A stretch of DNA of 64,000 bases from Jaltomata sinuosa (Eukaryota > Streptophyta > Magnoliopsida > Solanales > Solanaceae), in contig QJPP01003533.1 in NCBI GenBank assembly GCA_003996215.1, positions 1-64,000 on the forward strand, read 5' to 3'. A model generated the notes under the pieces. The model saw only the letters and a program-made list of their open reading frames with translations, had not been told where the DNA came from and did not search any database. Below are positions 35,408 to 46,666 of this stretch, in pieces. Position 1 is the stretch's first letter. Each line of letters opens with the position of its first letter. Both the position numbers and the translations under genes were made by a program.

Positions 35408-36230
35408 AACGTTGTATCCTAGGGAGTTTGCAAGCCGTGCTTAGTAGAGTCTTGTTTATAAATGTCTTGTGCACCACATTCTGAGAGCAGGAAGCTACAG
35501 ACATTGTTCAGAAAAGTTACCTTTTTCTTGCTCAAATCGTGCTATAGAGCTACATTATAAGGGTTGAGTTCTTCGGCTTACGATTTTATTAGGCTTGTAC
35601 CCAAATCGCATATAATGACAATATGAACATCACGCAAATGCATGCCACTGCATATAACATAGAAATGCTTTGACATCAATAGTATATGATTGAGAGAGTC
35701 GAGAGAGGGCAGCAGAAAAGATCTAGACCCACGTGTTTTAGACAGAGGCCGAGGTGGCTCCAAACCTCGATATTCCAAGAGACCACCTAGGACCCCACGA
35801 TAGCATTCCCAGGGTAGAATGTTTAATTATCGAGGGTGGTCAGGTCTGGGTGAGAGCTCACACGCATCAGGCTTACAGCAGCACAGAGTCCCAGAGCAGT
35901 TTAGATCAATTGTGCCACATTGTGATACATGCAACAAACACATGCTGGGAGAAGCTATCAGGGCTCCACAACATGCTATATTTTTGGCCAAGAGGGTCAT
36001 ACACAAATATATTGTTCTATTTAGGGACCAGTAAAGTTTAGCAAAGACAGACAGATTAGCAACATGATCATCTTCTTTAGTATATCTTGTACAATGTGGT
36101 TCCTAGATTTTATTGGGTAGAGGTCAATGCCAAGAGGGAGCATCTAGTTCTGTCAGTGCCCAGAGTTTCACATATGCACTATAAGTCGTCAGGATTCATA
36201 ATCATCGCCAGATGTTCTGACAGATATATT
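35408..36230 (+). pseudogene. gag: Element F leader and gag remnant, heavily decayed
   Basis: Between the primer site and the protease remnant no clean frame remains. Fragments such as SRGWSGLGESSHASGLQQHR-like text near 35830-35900 resemble the Gly/Ser/Gln-rich end of gypsy gag, but neither the capsid core nor a convincing zinc knuckle can be read. The assignment rests mainly on position. Confidence 0.5.
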
Positions 36231-38397
36231 GAGTGGTTGCTCCAACTCTGTTTATGTTTTGATAGATCAAGGCTCCACATTATCATATGTTACCCCATTA
36301 CTTGTTGGGAAGTTATGTATAGTACCAGAGCCAATGTAGTGACCTTTTTGTTGTGTCTACCCCAATTGGCGACTCTATTGTTGCCCAGAGCGTTTATCGA
36401 GATTGTACGTAGAGATATTTAGCCCTCAGACCTCTACAGACCTGATAAAGCTATAGAGGCTTGACTTTGATATTATTATGGGCATGGATTGGCTGACATC
36501 TTGTTACATCGATGTTGAATACCGAGCCAAGACTGTTAGATTCTATGTTCTAGGGGAAGTAGCTCAGGAGTAAAAGGGTAATGCGGCAACGCTAAAAGGA
36601 AAGTTTATTTACTATCATCATGCAAGGAAAATGATCGCCAAACGCTGCATTTACCATATTGTCTGAGTTTAAGATATTGATGCTAACCCATCAACTATTC
36701 AATTTATTCCAGTATTTAATGAGTTTCTAGATGGGCTTCTTGGTATTCCTCTAGAACGAGAGATTGATTTTGTTATTGCTACATTACCAGATGCCCATCC
36801 GATATCAATTCCCTCATATAGAATGGCACCAATAGAATTGAAGGAATTGAATGAACAACTGAAAGATTTATTAGATAAGGGCTTCATCAGGCCTAGTGCA
36901 TCACCATGGGGTGTACTAGTGTTATTTGAGTAGAAGAAAGATGGCTTGTTGAAAAAGTATAGATTATCAAAAATTGAATAAGGTGACTATAAAGGACAAA
37001 TATCCACTACCAAAGATTGATGGGTTTTTTGTAACAACTACAAGATGCCCGATACTTCTCAAAGATTGACTTACATTAAGGGTACAACCATGTACTTCGA
37101 GAGAGAGTAATATTCCAAAGACAGCCTCAAGGCTCAAATATGGTCGTTTTGAGTTTCTTGTGATGTCTTTTGGGTTGGAGAACACCCCCATCAATATTTA
37201 TGGACCTGATGAATAGTATATACAGGACATTCTTAGACTTCTTATCATTGTGCTTATTAATGATATTTTGGTATATCTTATTCAGAGATTGATCATACAG
37301 ACCACATCCGAGCAGTGCTTCAGGTACTCATAGATCAAAGGTTGTATGCTAAGCTCTTGAAGTGTGAGTTCTGGTTGCATTAGATGGCCCTTTTAGGCAA
37401 TATTGTATCAAATACTAGTCTTCATGTTTATTTATAGAATATTAAGCCCGTGAAGACTTGGCCTAGACCCACAATCCCGTAAGAAGTTTGTAGCTTTCTG
37501 TGGTTAACGGGGTATTAAAGAAGGTTTATGGAAGGATTTTCTTCACTTTCAGTGCCCTTGATATAATGACTCTGAAAGAAGCTAAGTTTTAGTAGACCAC
37601 AACCTACGAGTAGAGTTTCAAATAGATGAAAGATAGATTGACTTCAGTACCAGTTCTAACCATACAAGAAGTTCCAGAGGGCTATGCAATGTATTGTGAT
37701 GCTTTAATCATTAGGCTGGTTTGTGTTTTGATGCAACACGAAAAGGTAATTTCTTATGCTTCTAGACAGTAAAAGAAGAATGAGAAGAACTACCCGACCC
37801 ACGATTTAGAGTTGGCTACATTTATTCATGCCTGAAGATTTTGAGGCATTACTTGTGTGTCATTAATGTTGATATATACACAGATCATAAGAGTCTCTAG
37901 TATATTTTTAGATGGAAAGAGTTGAACCTGCGACAACGCCAATAGCTTGAATGATTTAAAGATTATGACGTGGATATCTTATACCATTCAGGGAAAGTCA
38001 ATATAGTAGTGGATGCCCTTAGTCGTAAGTCTATTGACAGTCTATTGCATGAGGGAGCGGAGAAGCAAGAGATATTTTGAGGGCTCCATTAGCTAGCTAG
38101 TTTGGGGCTTAGATTATTAGACGCTAATGATGCTGGTGTCATAGATCAGCAATATCATCTCTAATTGTGGAGGTGAAGGAACTACATCACGAGGATCCCA
38201 ACTTAGAGCATCTCATCTCAGAGGCAAGTCTTAGTAGTGAGAGTCATTAACCATTGATATAAAAAGAGATGGAGTCCTCAAATACAGTGATCAGTTATGT
38301 ATTTTGGATATTGCAGGGCTTCGATAACACATTATGGAAGGGACACACCATTCTCGTTACTCTATTCACCTAGGATCCACGAAAATGCATTATGATC
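36231..38397 (+). pseudogene. pol: Element F pol, broken and truncated
   Basis: Protease: VLIDQGSTLSYVTP near 36258 (DQG in place of D-S/T-G) and GMDWLTSCYIDVE near 36480. Reverse transcriptase: FNEFLDGLLGIPLEREIDF near 36715, PISIPSYRMAPIELKELNEQ, then LLDKGFIRPSASPWGV near 36872, with the YQKLNKV box mutated, and later blocks (SKIDLH, CEFWLH) broken by shifts. RNase H: MYCDALI..VLMQHEKVISYASRQ near 37690-37770. Integrase start: HHSRYSIHLGSTKMHYD near 38350, where the match ends. Numerous stops and frameshifts show great age. Confidence 0.85.
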
Positions 38398-39678
38398 CAT
38401 ACGATCCATTACAAATTTACCAAATACAAACTAGATTAATCATGGGTCAAATGAAATAAGCCTTGGAAGTATCAATAATTACCCAATGTCTATCGACCAT
38501 CGACAAATATACCTCAACCAGTTCTCTCGAACCCAGCTATGAGTTAACAAATCTCTTCCAATTATTATAACACTAGAATTACTATTTCTAGCTAATTCCT
38601 TAAATAAGGGTTAGAACCTCAAGTTAGTGCTAATCAATCTTTCCCCACCTTAATTCACTCTTTCAAGCCAAATCAAGGTAAAAAGGGCAAGTCCAAGAGT
38701 TGATCACTTCCTTTAGATTCGATTCAAGCACAAGATTAATTAGAGATTCAAAGACCCAATTCATAAACTAGAAAATATATAATAAATTGTAAAAGCACAA
38801 GATAAGAAATTATACCCAAATATTGTTTATATCTAACAGAATATCTAAATCTCAAATTAGCCAACACATCAATAGATCTAGCAATACAAAGCAAGAGTTG
38901 AAAAAAGGAACTAAAGATTTTACAATAAAAGCTTCCAATCTTCACTCTAGTGGTGTTAGAGGATGAACTTTCTCCACAAGCTAGCCCTAACTTTTTCACT
39001 CTATGACTAAGGATTAACTGGTTGAAGAAAAATTGTGAAAAATCCAGAATATCTCTTCCAAAATGGCTGGGTTGTGCTTTTATGTGGATTGGGGTTTCTA
39101 AAAATGTAAATTTCCAATTTTGCCTTGTAGCTGTCGACTTTTTCATTGCGTTCGCATGACCTCGCCTCACGATCGCGAGGCTTTAACTTCTCCTTCAACA
39201 CGGTCTCATGACTTTACTCTCGCGATCACGTGGCATTGATTTCCTATGCATCGCGGTCGCGTGCTTTCTAGCTCGCAGTCGCGATGAGCAACTTGATTCC
39301 AGTGATCAGCAACTCCATTTAGCTTTATTTGACTTGTTTTCACCCGAATATTTTTCGAACACTCCTACAACACAGAAACCTGTAAAATAGAAGTAATTTG
39401 TGTCACTTGCACTATTTTTCCACTTTATACTAGCAAAAGCATAAGATTAAAAGATAAATAAGTAGATAGAATGCCAACTTATCAAACCCCTAAACTTGAA
39501 CTATTCCTTGTCCTCAACCAACTCAAAATTCTAATTCAAAAGACATACACATAAGTGCAATGACATCACTCACACATCAAGAAGAATCTATTTCAAGCAT
39601 CAAACATGACTTCGGTTGGTACTAATGATTAGTCAATCACATGATAACTTAATTTAAGCAATTCCCTCTATTCAAAAT
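38398..39678 (-). repeat. Unplaced LTR- or leader-like sequence with GC-rich palindromes
   Basis: This fills the gap between the broken end of F and element C. It contains no protein domain. Read on the minus strand it has the feel of an LTR/leader of another retroelement family (AT-rich, long runs around TTTGTATTGC and GAATCTAATTAATC), but I cannot name it. At 39165-39290 there are four GC-rich imperfect palindromes (CTCACGATCGCGAG, CTCGCGATCACGTGG, CATCGCGGTCGCGTG and CTCGCAGTCGCGATGAG). The open frames at 38748-39201 minus have no recognised product. Confidence 0.35.
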
Positions 39679-41673
39679 TGTCACACCTCGAGGCTAGCCC
39701 CTAGACATAACATGGGACCTAGGATCATAAGTGACCCTAAGCTAACCCTGAAGCTGGCATATCACAAGAATTTTGAAATAACTCTAAACAAGCAGAAGCA
39801 TAACTGAATAAAGCATACAATCTAAAAAGAATCCAACTGAGAATATCTGAGGTAAATAATGCTCTAAAAAGTAGAACAACCCAAGTCAATTGAATACTGA
39901 CTCTATGTCTAAAAGCCTCTAATACTGATGAGCTACTGAGACAAGCCCCCAGCTAACTCCAAATAGTGAAAATAAGGACAAACTGACTAACTCAAAAAAC
40001 ATATAAAAGATATTTCCTCGGATGACGAGGACTCACCACTGACTGTCGCTGATATGGCATCGAGGCAAGCTAATCACGAGGCTGAAGCTGAGAATCCAAA
40101 CCTGCATCATGATAGGATGCAGCATATAGAGTATGCATCAGTACATCGAATGTACTGAGCATGAGGGGTATGCAAATTTGACTGAATATAAATATGCTAA
40201 AATACTGAAAAGCTGTAAACTGAACTAAACTATAGTGCATAGGCAATGTATGTTTGTGCATAAATGAGATGAGATGAAAGAGTAATCTAAAACATACTAG
40301 AAACTGAAAACAACCATAATTGAAAGCCTAATGCACTTTACTGAAACTAACACTGTGGGAGAGTCTATTAACCGACATAAACCACGTGAGCTAAACGTGG
40401 AATCCAATGTACACGCCCTATTGAGGGGACACAATATACCTTGCTAGGGTATAAATGCATAGTTGATGTGATCACTATTTTTGAGGCCCAACTGAGGGGC
40501 TAAATGACCTACAGTGGCATGTAGTTCTGGGACTTTAAGGGTACGCTAAACCTTTGTCCAACTCGTTGCTAAACACTACTCCCAAACTGAATACTAATAG
40601 CTCATTTTAAAACTGGAATCCTAAGTTTCTGAGTCAGGACTAGACTAGTCTAAAATCTCTATTTTTCTGAAATGCTGTAGTAGACTAAAAACTAGCTAAA
40701 TTTTGCTTTTAAAACTCATACTTATAATCTAGGTTGAACTTTGAAGGAAATATAATACTTTAAAAAATCCTACAATTTAGGGCTAATTTCTTGATTTCTC
40801 AAGTCATGGTGAAAACTCATGCAAATCATTAAAACATATAGCAATTCATATAAAACGGGATATAAATCATGTGAGAATCGTAAGAACTAAATTTTAGAAG
40901 GACTTGCATAATTGGGTAGGAACCCTAGTTCTTAAATCATGAATATTTGAAGAAAGACTAGAATTTTGGGCATAAGGGTGAACTAAACCTTTACTAAATA
41001 CCCACATACCTGGTGGATGACAATTCCTGCAAGAAATCTAAAGTTGAAGCTTGGAGGAGAAATCCCTAGGTTTGGAAGTTGGAGAAGAATGCTCTTGTCT
41101 GCTTGGAAACTGACTTGAGAGGAAACTGATTTATTTTGGGGGGGTTTTCCTAATTAAAATAAGCCTAAAACTATTTATAGTCAGAGCTAAAATAAGAAGG
41201 AAAGGTCTAAATTGCCCCTGAGAACTAACTTAAAATCTGTTGAAAAATTCACATCTCAAGTTCCGCAGATGGATTACATGGCTCGTGGAAACTTCCATGG
41301 CTCATGGAACCCTATCGTGGTTCCTGTGTCAGGAAATTTGAGCTACTGGAATGGGTTCCAGGAGTGTGGTTCATGACTCGTGGAAACTTCCACGGGTCAT
41401 GGATCCCACTCGTGGATCCTGGTAGTCATCTGCAAGAAAGGTTTCACAAATGGTATTTATGGTTCGTGGAAACATCAACAGACTGTGATCTTGAGTCATG
41501 ATCCAAACTTCATAGGAGAAGGCCTCTGATCTTAGTTCCACGAGTCCAGACCACGACTCGTGGACTGTTCCACACCTAATGGATCTAACTCGTGGAATGA
41601 CTGACAGTTGGAAAAATAAATTTCTTATAGTATTCTCAGCTAAGTCTGGGCTTGGAAGTTCTGGGGTGTTACA
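39679..41673 (-). repeat. Element C 3' LTR (left)
   Basis: 1,995 bp; minus orientation from TGTAACACCCC (41673) to GTGTGACA (39679). Donor-like CCAG|GTATGTGGG at 41009, hairpin CTGCATC / GATGCAG at 40102-40122, palindrome cluster with CCACGACTCGTGG at 41255-41600. Confidence 0.92.
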
Positions 41674-41686
41674 ATATCTCCCTCTT
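41674..41686 (-). other. Polypurine tract of element C
   Basis: The minus strand reads AAGAGGGAGATAT directly before the 3' LTR. Confidence 0.75.
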
Positions 41687-41898
41687 GGAATCATTTGTCC
41701 TTGAATGAAGACTAAATGAGCTGAGTTTGGAGGGAAAGAGCTGCAATCCTTACCAACTGAGTACTGGAAACTGATATCTAGCTGAACTGAGTTCCATGAA
41801 CATGCAGACATACTGAAATGCAACGATAACTACGGGAACAAAATACTAAGATTGATTTACACAAGAGTAAACTGAGAGACTGGAGAGGAACTATTACC

Positions 41899-44397
41899 TC
41901 AAGCTGAAACTGAATCGGAAGGGAAGAGGTGAGGGTACTTGGCTATCATGGCTGTTTCTGCTTCCCAAGTAGCTCCCTCTACGGACTGATTCTTCCATAA
42001 AACCTTTACTGAAGCGACTTTCTTATTTCTCAACCTACAAACCTGATGGTCAAGAATCTCAAATGGAACCTCCTCGTAAGTGAGGCTATCCTTCACATCC
42101 ACACTCTCTATAGGCACAATCGATGCCGGATCACCCACACACTTCTTCAACAAGGAAATGTGAAAGACTGGATGAACCACTGCTAGTTAGCTAGCAACTC
42201 TAACTCATAAGCTATATTACCAATCCTTTTCAAGATTTTGTAAGGACCTACATACATGAGACTGAGCTTCCCTTTCTTGCCGAATCTCATCTGACACCTT
42301 TAGGGAGACCCAATCATCGATTTCAAACTCTAAGTCCCTTTTCCTCACATCTACATAGGATTTCTGATGACTCTGAGCTGTTTTTAGTCTATCTTTGATG
42401 AGCTAAACTTTCTCCATAGCCTCATGAATAGAATCTAGCCCAATCAAGGTTGCTTCACCTACTTCAAACCAACCAACCAGTGACCTACACCTATGCCTGT
42501 AAAGTGCCTCATATGGGGCCATCTAAATACTAGAATAGAAGTTGTTATTATAGGCGAACTCTATGAGAGGTAGGTGATCATCCCAACTACCCTTGAAATC
42601 GATCACGCAAGCTCTCAACATGTCCTCTAATGTCTAAATAATACGATCTACCTAACCAACTGTCTGCGAATGAAATGTTGTACTGAGATTCACCTGAGTA
42701 CCAAGACCTTTCTGGAATGATCTCCAGAAATAAGATGTAAACTAGGGACCCCTATCTGAGATGATAGACAAGGGAACCCCATGCATCCTGACTATCTCAC
42801 TGATGTAGAGTTTGGCATAGTCCTCCGCTGAATCTATAGTCTTGACAACCAAGAAGTGAGATGACTTAGTAAGTATGTCCACTATCACCCAAACGGAGTC
42901 ATGATGTCTGTGAGTATGAGGTAAAACCATAATGAAATCCATGTTGATAACCTCTCACTTCCAAGTAGGAATGCTAATATCCTGAGTCACACCTCCTAGA
43001 TTCTGATGTTCTACTTTAACCTGCTGACAGTTGGGACACTTAGCCACAAAATTTGAAATGTCCCTCTTCATGTTGTTCCACCAATAGACTTTCCATAGAT
43101 CACGGTACATCTTGGTGGCACCAGAATGAATAGAATATCTGGAATTATGGGCTTTTGTAAGGATCTGCTGCCTCAACTCACCCACATTAGGTACATATAA
43201 ACGGCCCTGGTAACGAAGTACATCATCTCCCCCTTGGGAGAAAACCTCTACTTTTTGCTGATGAACTACACCTTTCAACTGAAGCAATATGGGATCACTG
43301 TCTTGTTTCTCCTTAACATCTACTACTAACAAAGATTCTGACCCATTTTGTACTATCACGCCACCATCTGTCATGTCCATAAGGCAAACTCCTAAACCAG
43401 CAAGCATGTGAACATCTCTGGCTAATTCTTTCCTCTCTTCCTCAACATGTGACACACTACCCATGGACAGTCTGCTGAGGGCATCAACCACTACATTGGC
43501 CTTACCCCGATGGAAGAGCATATTCATATCATAGTCTTTGAGGAACTCAAGCCACCTTCTCTAAATAAGATTCAACTCTTTCCGGGTGAACACCTACTGG
43601 AGGCTCTTATGATCTGTGAACACATCAACATGAACACCATACAAGTAGTGTCTCCAAATCTTTAGGGAAAATACAACGATTGTAAGCTTGAGGTCATGAG
43701 TCAGGTAGTTCATCTCATGGACCTTAAGCTGTATAGAAGCATAAGCTATGACCTTACCCTGCTGCATCAAAACACAACCCAGGCCAACTCTGGATGCATC
43801 ACAATATACTACAAAACCATCTGAACCCTCTAGTAGAGTCAAAACTGGGGCTGTGGTCAACCTAGTTTTCAACTCTTGGAAGTTCCTCTCACACTCATCT
43901 GACCACTGGAACATGACCTTCTTCTAAGCTAGCCTAGTCAATGGAGAAGCTATGGATTAAAACCCCTCAACAAATCTCTTGTAGTAACCAGCCAGACCAA
44001 AGAAGCTCCTAATGTCTGTCGGAGAGGTGGGTCTATGACAATTCTTTAGTGCCTCTATCTTTTGAGAATCCACTCGAATACCATCCTTAGACACCACGTG
44101 ACCCTAAAAGATGATTGACTGCAGCCAAAACACACACTTTCTGAATTTGGTAAACAACTAGAGATCCTTGAGAGTTTGCAGCACCACTCTCAAATGATTA
44201 GCATGCTCCTCCTCACTCTGCGAGTAGACTAGAATATCATCTATAAAGACAATAACAAACATGTCCCAATACTGCTTGAACACCCTTTTCATCAAGTCCA
44301 TAAAAGTTGTAGAAGCATTCATTAGTCCAAAAGACATAACCATAAATTCATAGTGACCATACCGAGTCCTGAAGGTTGTATTCGTGATGTCACTATC
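41899..44397 (-). pseudogene. pol: Element C pol, 3' part (RT palm to chromodomain), broken
   Basis: Minus-strand pol from within the RT to the end: GHYEFMVMSFGLMNASTTFM and FIDDILVYSQS near 44250 (catalytic FIDD kept), RNase H VVYCDASRVGLGCVLMQ near 43800, integrase zinc site (HNSRYSIHSGATK..CPNCQQVK near 43100), integrase core (DFIMVLPHT near 42940, IISDRGP near 42750), and chromodomain 42180-41899 (VHPVFHISLLKKCV, SLTYEEVPFEILDHQV, GATWEAE, YPHLF). All open pieces share one frame, so the damage here is mainly in-frame stops. One (near 43565) replaces the Gln of the LRQRRW box with TAG. The left edge of E is at 44398. Confidence 0.9.
44393..44397. repeat. Target-site duplication of element E, left copy
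   Basis: CTATC directly before TGATAAGATC. The same five bases lie at 60898-60902, after the right end of E. Confidence 0.9.
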
Positions 44398-45313
44398 TGA
44401 TAAGATCATGATTGGGGAGACTAATCAAAATCCAAATGCAAAAATTAAATAAACAAAAGATATATGAATTAAAGCTAATTACCAAGTTTATGGGCAACAA
44501 AGGACTTTATACCCTCACCTCCCTATTGAACCTAATTAACAAACAATAATTCCTCAACCAAACAAAGAGACAAACAAATGAATGACTCTATGAATAATCA
44601 AACAAAGAAGTTAACAAGCAATCAAAGGAATCCACCCTTAATCACTCAACTACCTATTAGGAATCCACCTAATACACTATTAGGAATCCATCCAATAGAT
44701 TTCTACAACTAGAGAACTAGATTGAGAATCCACCCAAGACAACAAGCTAAATTAGCAACTACAAGCTTTCAAAGCAACATTTAATATTCATCAAAATCTC
44801 CTTAGCTAAGGGAAGGGAACCTTTTTTTTGTAACTATTACATAAAGGACCAAAAGTGACCTTGAAAGATAGCCCAACATGGCCCAATGCATAGGAGGTGC
44901 GTTTGAGGTGCGTTTAGCACCAAGAAAAATGTGGGTCGCACCAACACTTCTCACCCCTTGAGGAGAATCATTTTGGCAGCTTTGTGCGATGGATGTGTGT
45001 TTAGCACCACTGGATGTGCATGTCGCACCCTAGTCACATCTCTCAGGTAGAAGCTCTGTCAATCTCGTCTTTGCTCTACGCGATCATCCATAAGTCGTAT
45101 ATCCTTGATCTATATTCCTCAATGGTATCCAAAGCCTCTTTCTTCATGAATAAAGCTTGTAAGGCTTGGAACTCTTTGACTTGCTTCATATGGGGTGTAT
45201 TGAGGCTCCTCCAAGATCCCTTCTGTGCTCCAAGGGTGGTTATGGCTCGGATGCTCTTGTCTAGACCTTGAAGTATAGGTCTATCATGATTGTCTCTGGG
45301 AGATATCGTATCA
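44398..45313 (-). repeat. Element E 3' LTR (left)
   Basis: 916 bp, aligned to 59970-60897. It contains GGTGCGTTTAGCACC-like short palindromes (44895-45040). The last 78 codons of the ORF at 45076-46494 lie within it. Confidence 0.92.
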
Positions 45314-46494
45314 TCCTCCCCTTCTTTAAAAGGATTCATCCTCGAATCCAAACCTTGCAAGAACATAGGTAGGACAAACAACCACAATTTCCTCATAGTA
45401 TAAGGGTTAGCACAAATAGTAGTATGCCAAAGAGCCACATTCTCAAGATACAACCAAGCATTCCCTATTTCAATGACCAAATAGTCAACATATGAAGTAC
45501 AAAGGAATTGGTTGCTCAACCCATTACAAAGATAGTACCCATCAATTGAAGGTACTACTTGATCACACACACAATGGAATAAACCAAAGGTATGTCTACC
45601 CCTTCTACATGCAAATTCAACACAAGCATGAACATCATCGAATGCAAAGAGGTAGTAGAGAAAGGTATCTAGCACCCTAGTCTCATTGAAGGTGTTTCCA
45701 CATGCAAGAATACTATTAAGCACATGAATTGCATCAAGCAAAGCACAACAACGGGGAAAACCTAAGGATACAGTTATGACATTTGGGCATACATCACCTT
45801 CTCTAGTCACAAAATCCACGCCCACATAAGATGCATATTCACCACAAACACGAATATCATCATATGTAAAAAGATAGTAAAGAAAGGTAACAACCTCAAT
45901 AGTGTCAATCACAACATCCTTATATGCAATCTTATATTTAGGAACAAGGATCCTATTAAGCATATTCTCACATGTTCGGACACATGATAACAACTTTCGG
46001 TTCACACAAGTGTCACCCTTTCTTTTCATGCAACACCTCAAAGGAAGGGTATCTTCCAAAATAGGTATGCTTGTGAAGGGAATGAGGGACCTACTAACAA
46101 CACATTCATTCAAATACACATGGTCCTCCCAAAAATTTGGGTACCCTTCAATTAAGAAATCAAGCATGCTCTCAAGAGTCCAACCTAGCACTTCAAGTTG
46201 ACTACCCATGTGAAGGTAATTAAAAGTTGGCATTATGATCTCGGTACTAAATGTACCATATGGACTCTTCAACACACAACATGTAGAGTTTGCATCCCAT
46301 ACTCGGGTTCTATGTAAGTTAAGCACATTAGCATCAAACAAAGATATAAGATGCGATACATTAACATGTTCATGATAGGGCATGTAAGCACCTTCACTCA
46401 AGAGTCTACCTACCACAACATACATGTCAGCATGACTTAAAGGGTCACTTGGAATCAATAGGGATGAGTACATACCTTGGGTTGGAGAGGCCAC
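45076..46494 (-). CDS. Unknown 472-codon ORF of element E, ending inside its 3' LTR
   Basis: Longest open frame in the window. I recognise no enzyme domain. Residues 160-224 and 233-297 are related to each other: GDTC/GDVC at their starts, LNRIL/LNSIL in the middle, and TFLYYLF followed by a DDI or DDV pair at 203-213 and 277-287. That suggests a tandem duplication of about 74 residues with conserved Cys. Residues 380-396 (QGLDSRMNPFKEGEDDT) resemble the C-terminal tail of some gypsy Pol proteins. Residues from about 395 on are encoded by the LTR. The first codon of the open frame is GTG. In the same frame upstream is one TAA (about 46518), and beyond it the frame runs, across the D insertion, into the gag-protease frame at 56116 onward. 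It may therefore have been the C-terminal part of one polyprotein. Function unknown. Confidence 0.6.
   Translation of the reverse strand: MASPTQGMYSSLLIPSDPLSHADMYVVVGRLLSEGAYMPYHEHVNVSHLISLFDANVLNLHRTRVWDANSTCCVLKSPYGTFSTEIIMPTFNYLHMGSQLEVLGWTLESMLDFLIEGYPNFWEDHVYLNECVVSRSLIPFTSIPILEDTLPLRCCMKRKGDTCVNRKLLSCVRTCENMLNRILVPKYKIAYKDVVIDTIEVVTFLYYLFTYDDIRVCGEYASYVGVDFVTREGDVCPNVITVSLGFPRCCALLDAIHVLNSILACGNTFNETRVLDTFLYYLFAFDDVHACVEFACRRGRHTFGLFHCVCDQVVPSIDGYYLCNGLSNQFLCTSYVDYLVIEIGNAWLYLENVALWHTTICANPYTMRKLWLFVLPMFLQGLDSRMNPFKEGEDDTISPRDNHDRPILQGLDKSIRAITTLGAQKGSWRSLNTPHMKQVKEFQALQALFMKKEALDTIEEYRSRIYDLWMIA
45314..45333 (-). other. Polypurine tract of element E
   Basis: The minus strand reads AAAGAAGGGGAGGA directly before the 3' LTR at 45313. 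Confidence 0.85.
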
Positions 46495-46661
46495 CTTGAC
46501 ATACTCATGTTACAACCTTTGCTTGCAAGGCATTCCCATCTCAAGAACCATCTTGGACCAATAGGATTGGTCCTCTCTTGTCTCTCTCAAGTTGGAATCC
46601 TTAGAGTCAGATCCCATGATACTTGTCATTTCATCTTTGGGAGGTAAACTTTGAGAAAACT
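46495..46661 (-). pseudogene. Element E coding stretch between D and the unknown ORF
   Basis: After the D insertion point the frame from the protease side continues here (SQSLPPKDEMTSIMG, SKDSNLRETREDQSYWSKM, then MGMPCKQRL) up to a TAA. Directly after that stop the unknown ORF continues in the same frame. No domain is recognised. It links the two halves of the E coding region. Confidence 0.6.
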
Positions 46662-46666
46662 CATTG
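46662..46666. repeat. Target-site duplication of element D, left copy
   Basis: CATTG precedes TGTCACGCC. The same five bases follow D at 56111-56115. Confidence 0.93.

Larger units (their letters stand above)
32511..38397 (+). mobile_element. Element F: 3'-truncated Ty3/gypsy element with 2.9 kb LTR
   Basis: Plus-strand element inserted in the right LTR of G. It has a complete 5' LTR (32511-35391), an intact initiator-Met primer site and decayed gag, protease, RT, RNase H and the start of integrase. The match stops at about 38397, inside the integrase zinc region, so the 3' part and 3' LTR are lost. The 5' flank is AAACC; the matching duplication is not visible. Confidence 0.85.

Noticed and set aside
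39674..39678. AAAAT as a confirmed target duplication of element C
   Set aside because: Only the left flank is in the window; the partner lies beyond 64000.
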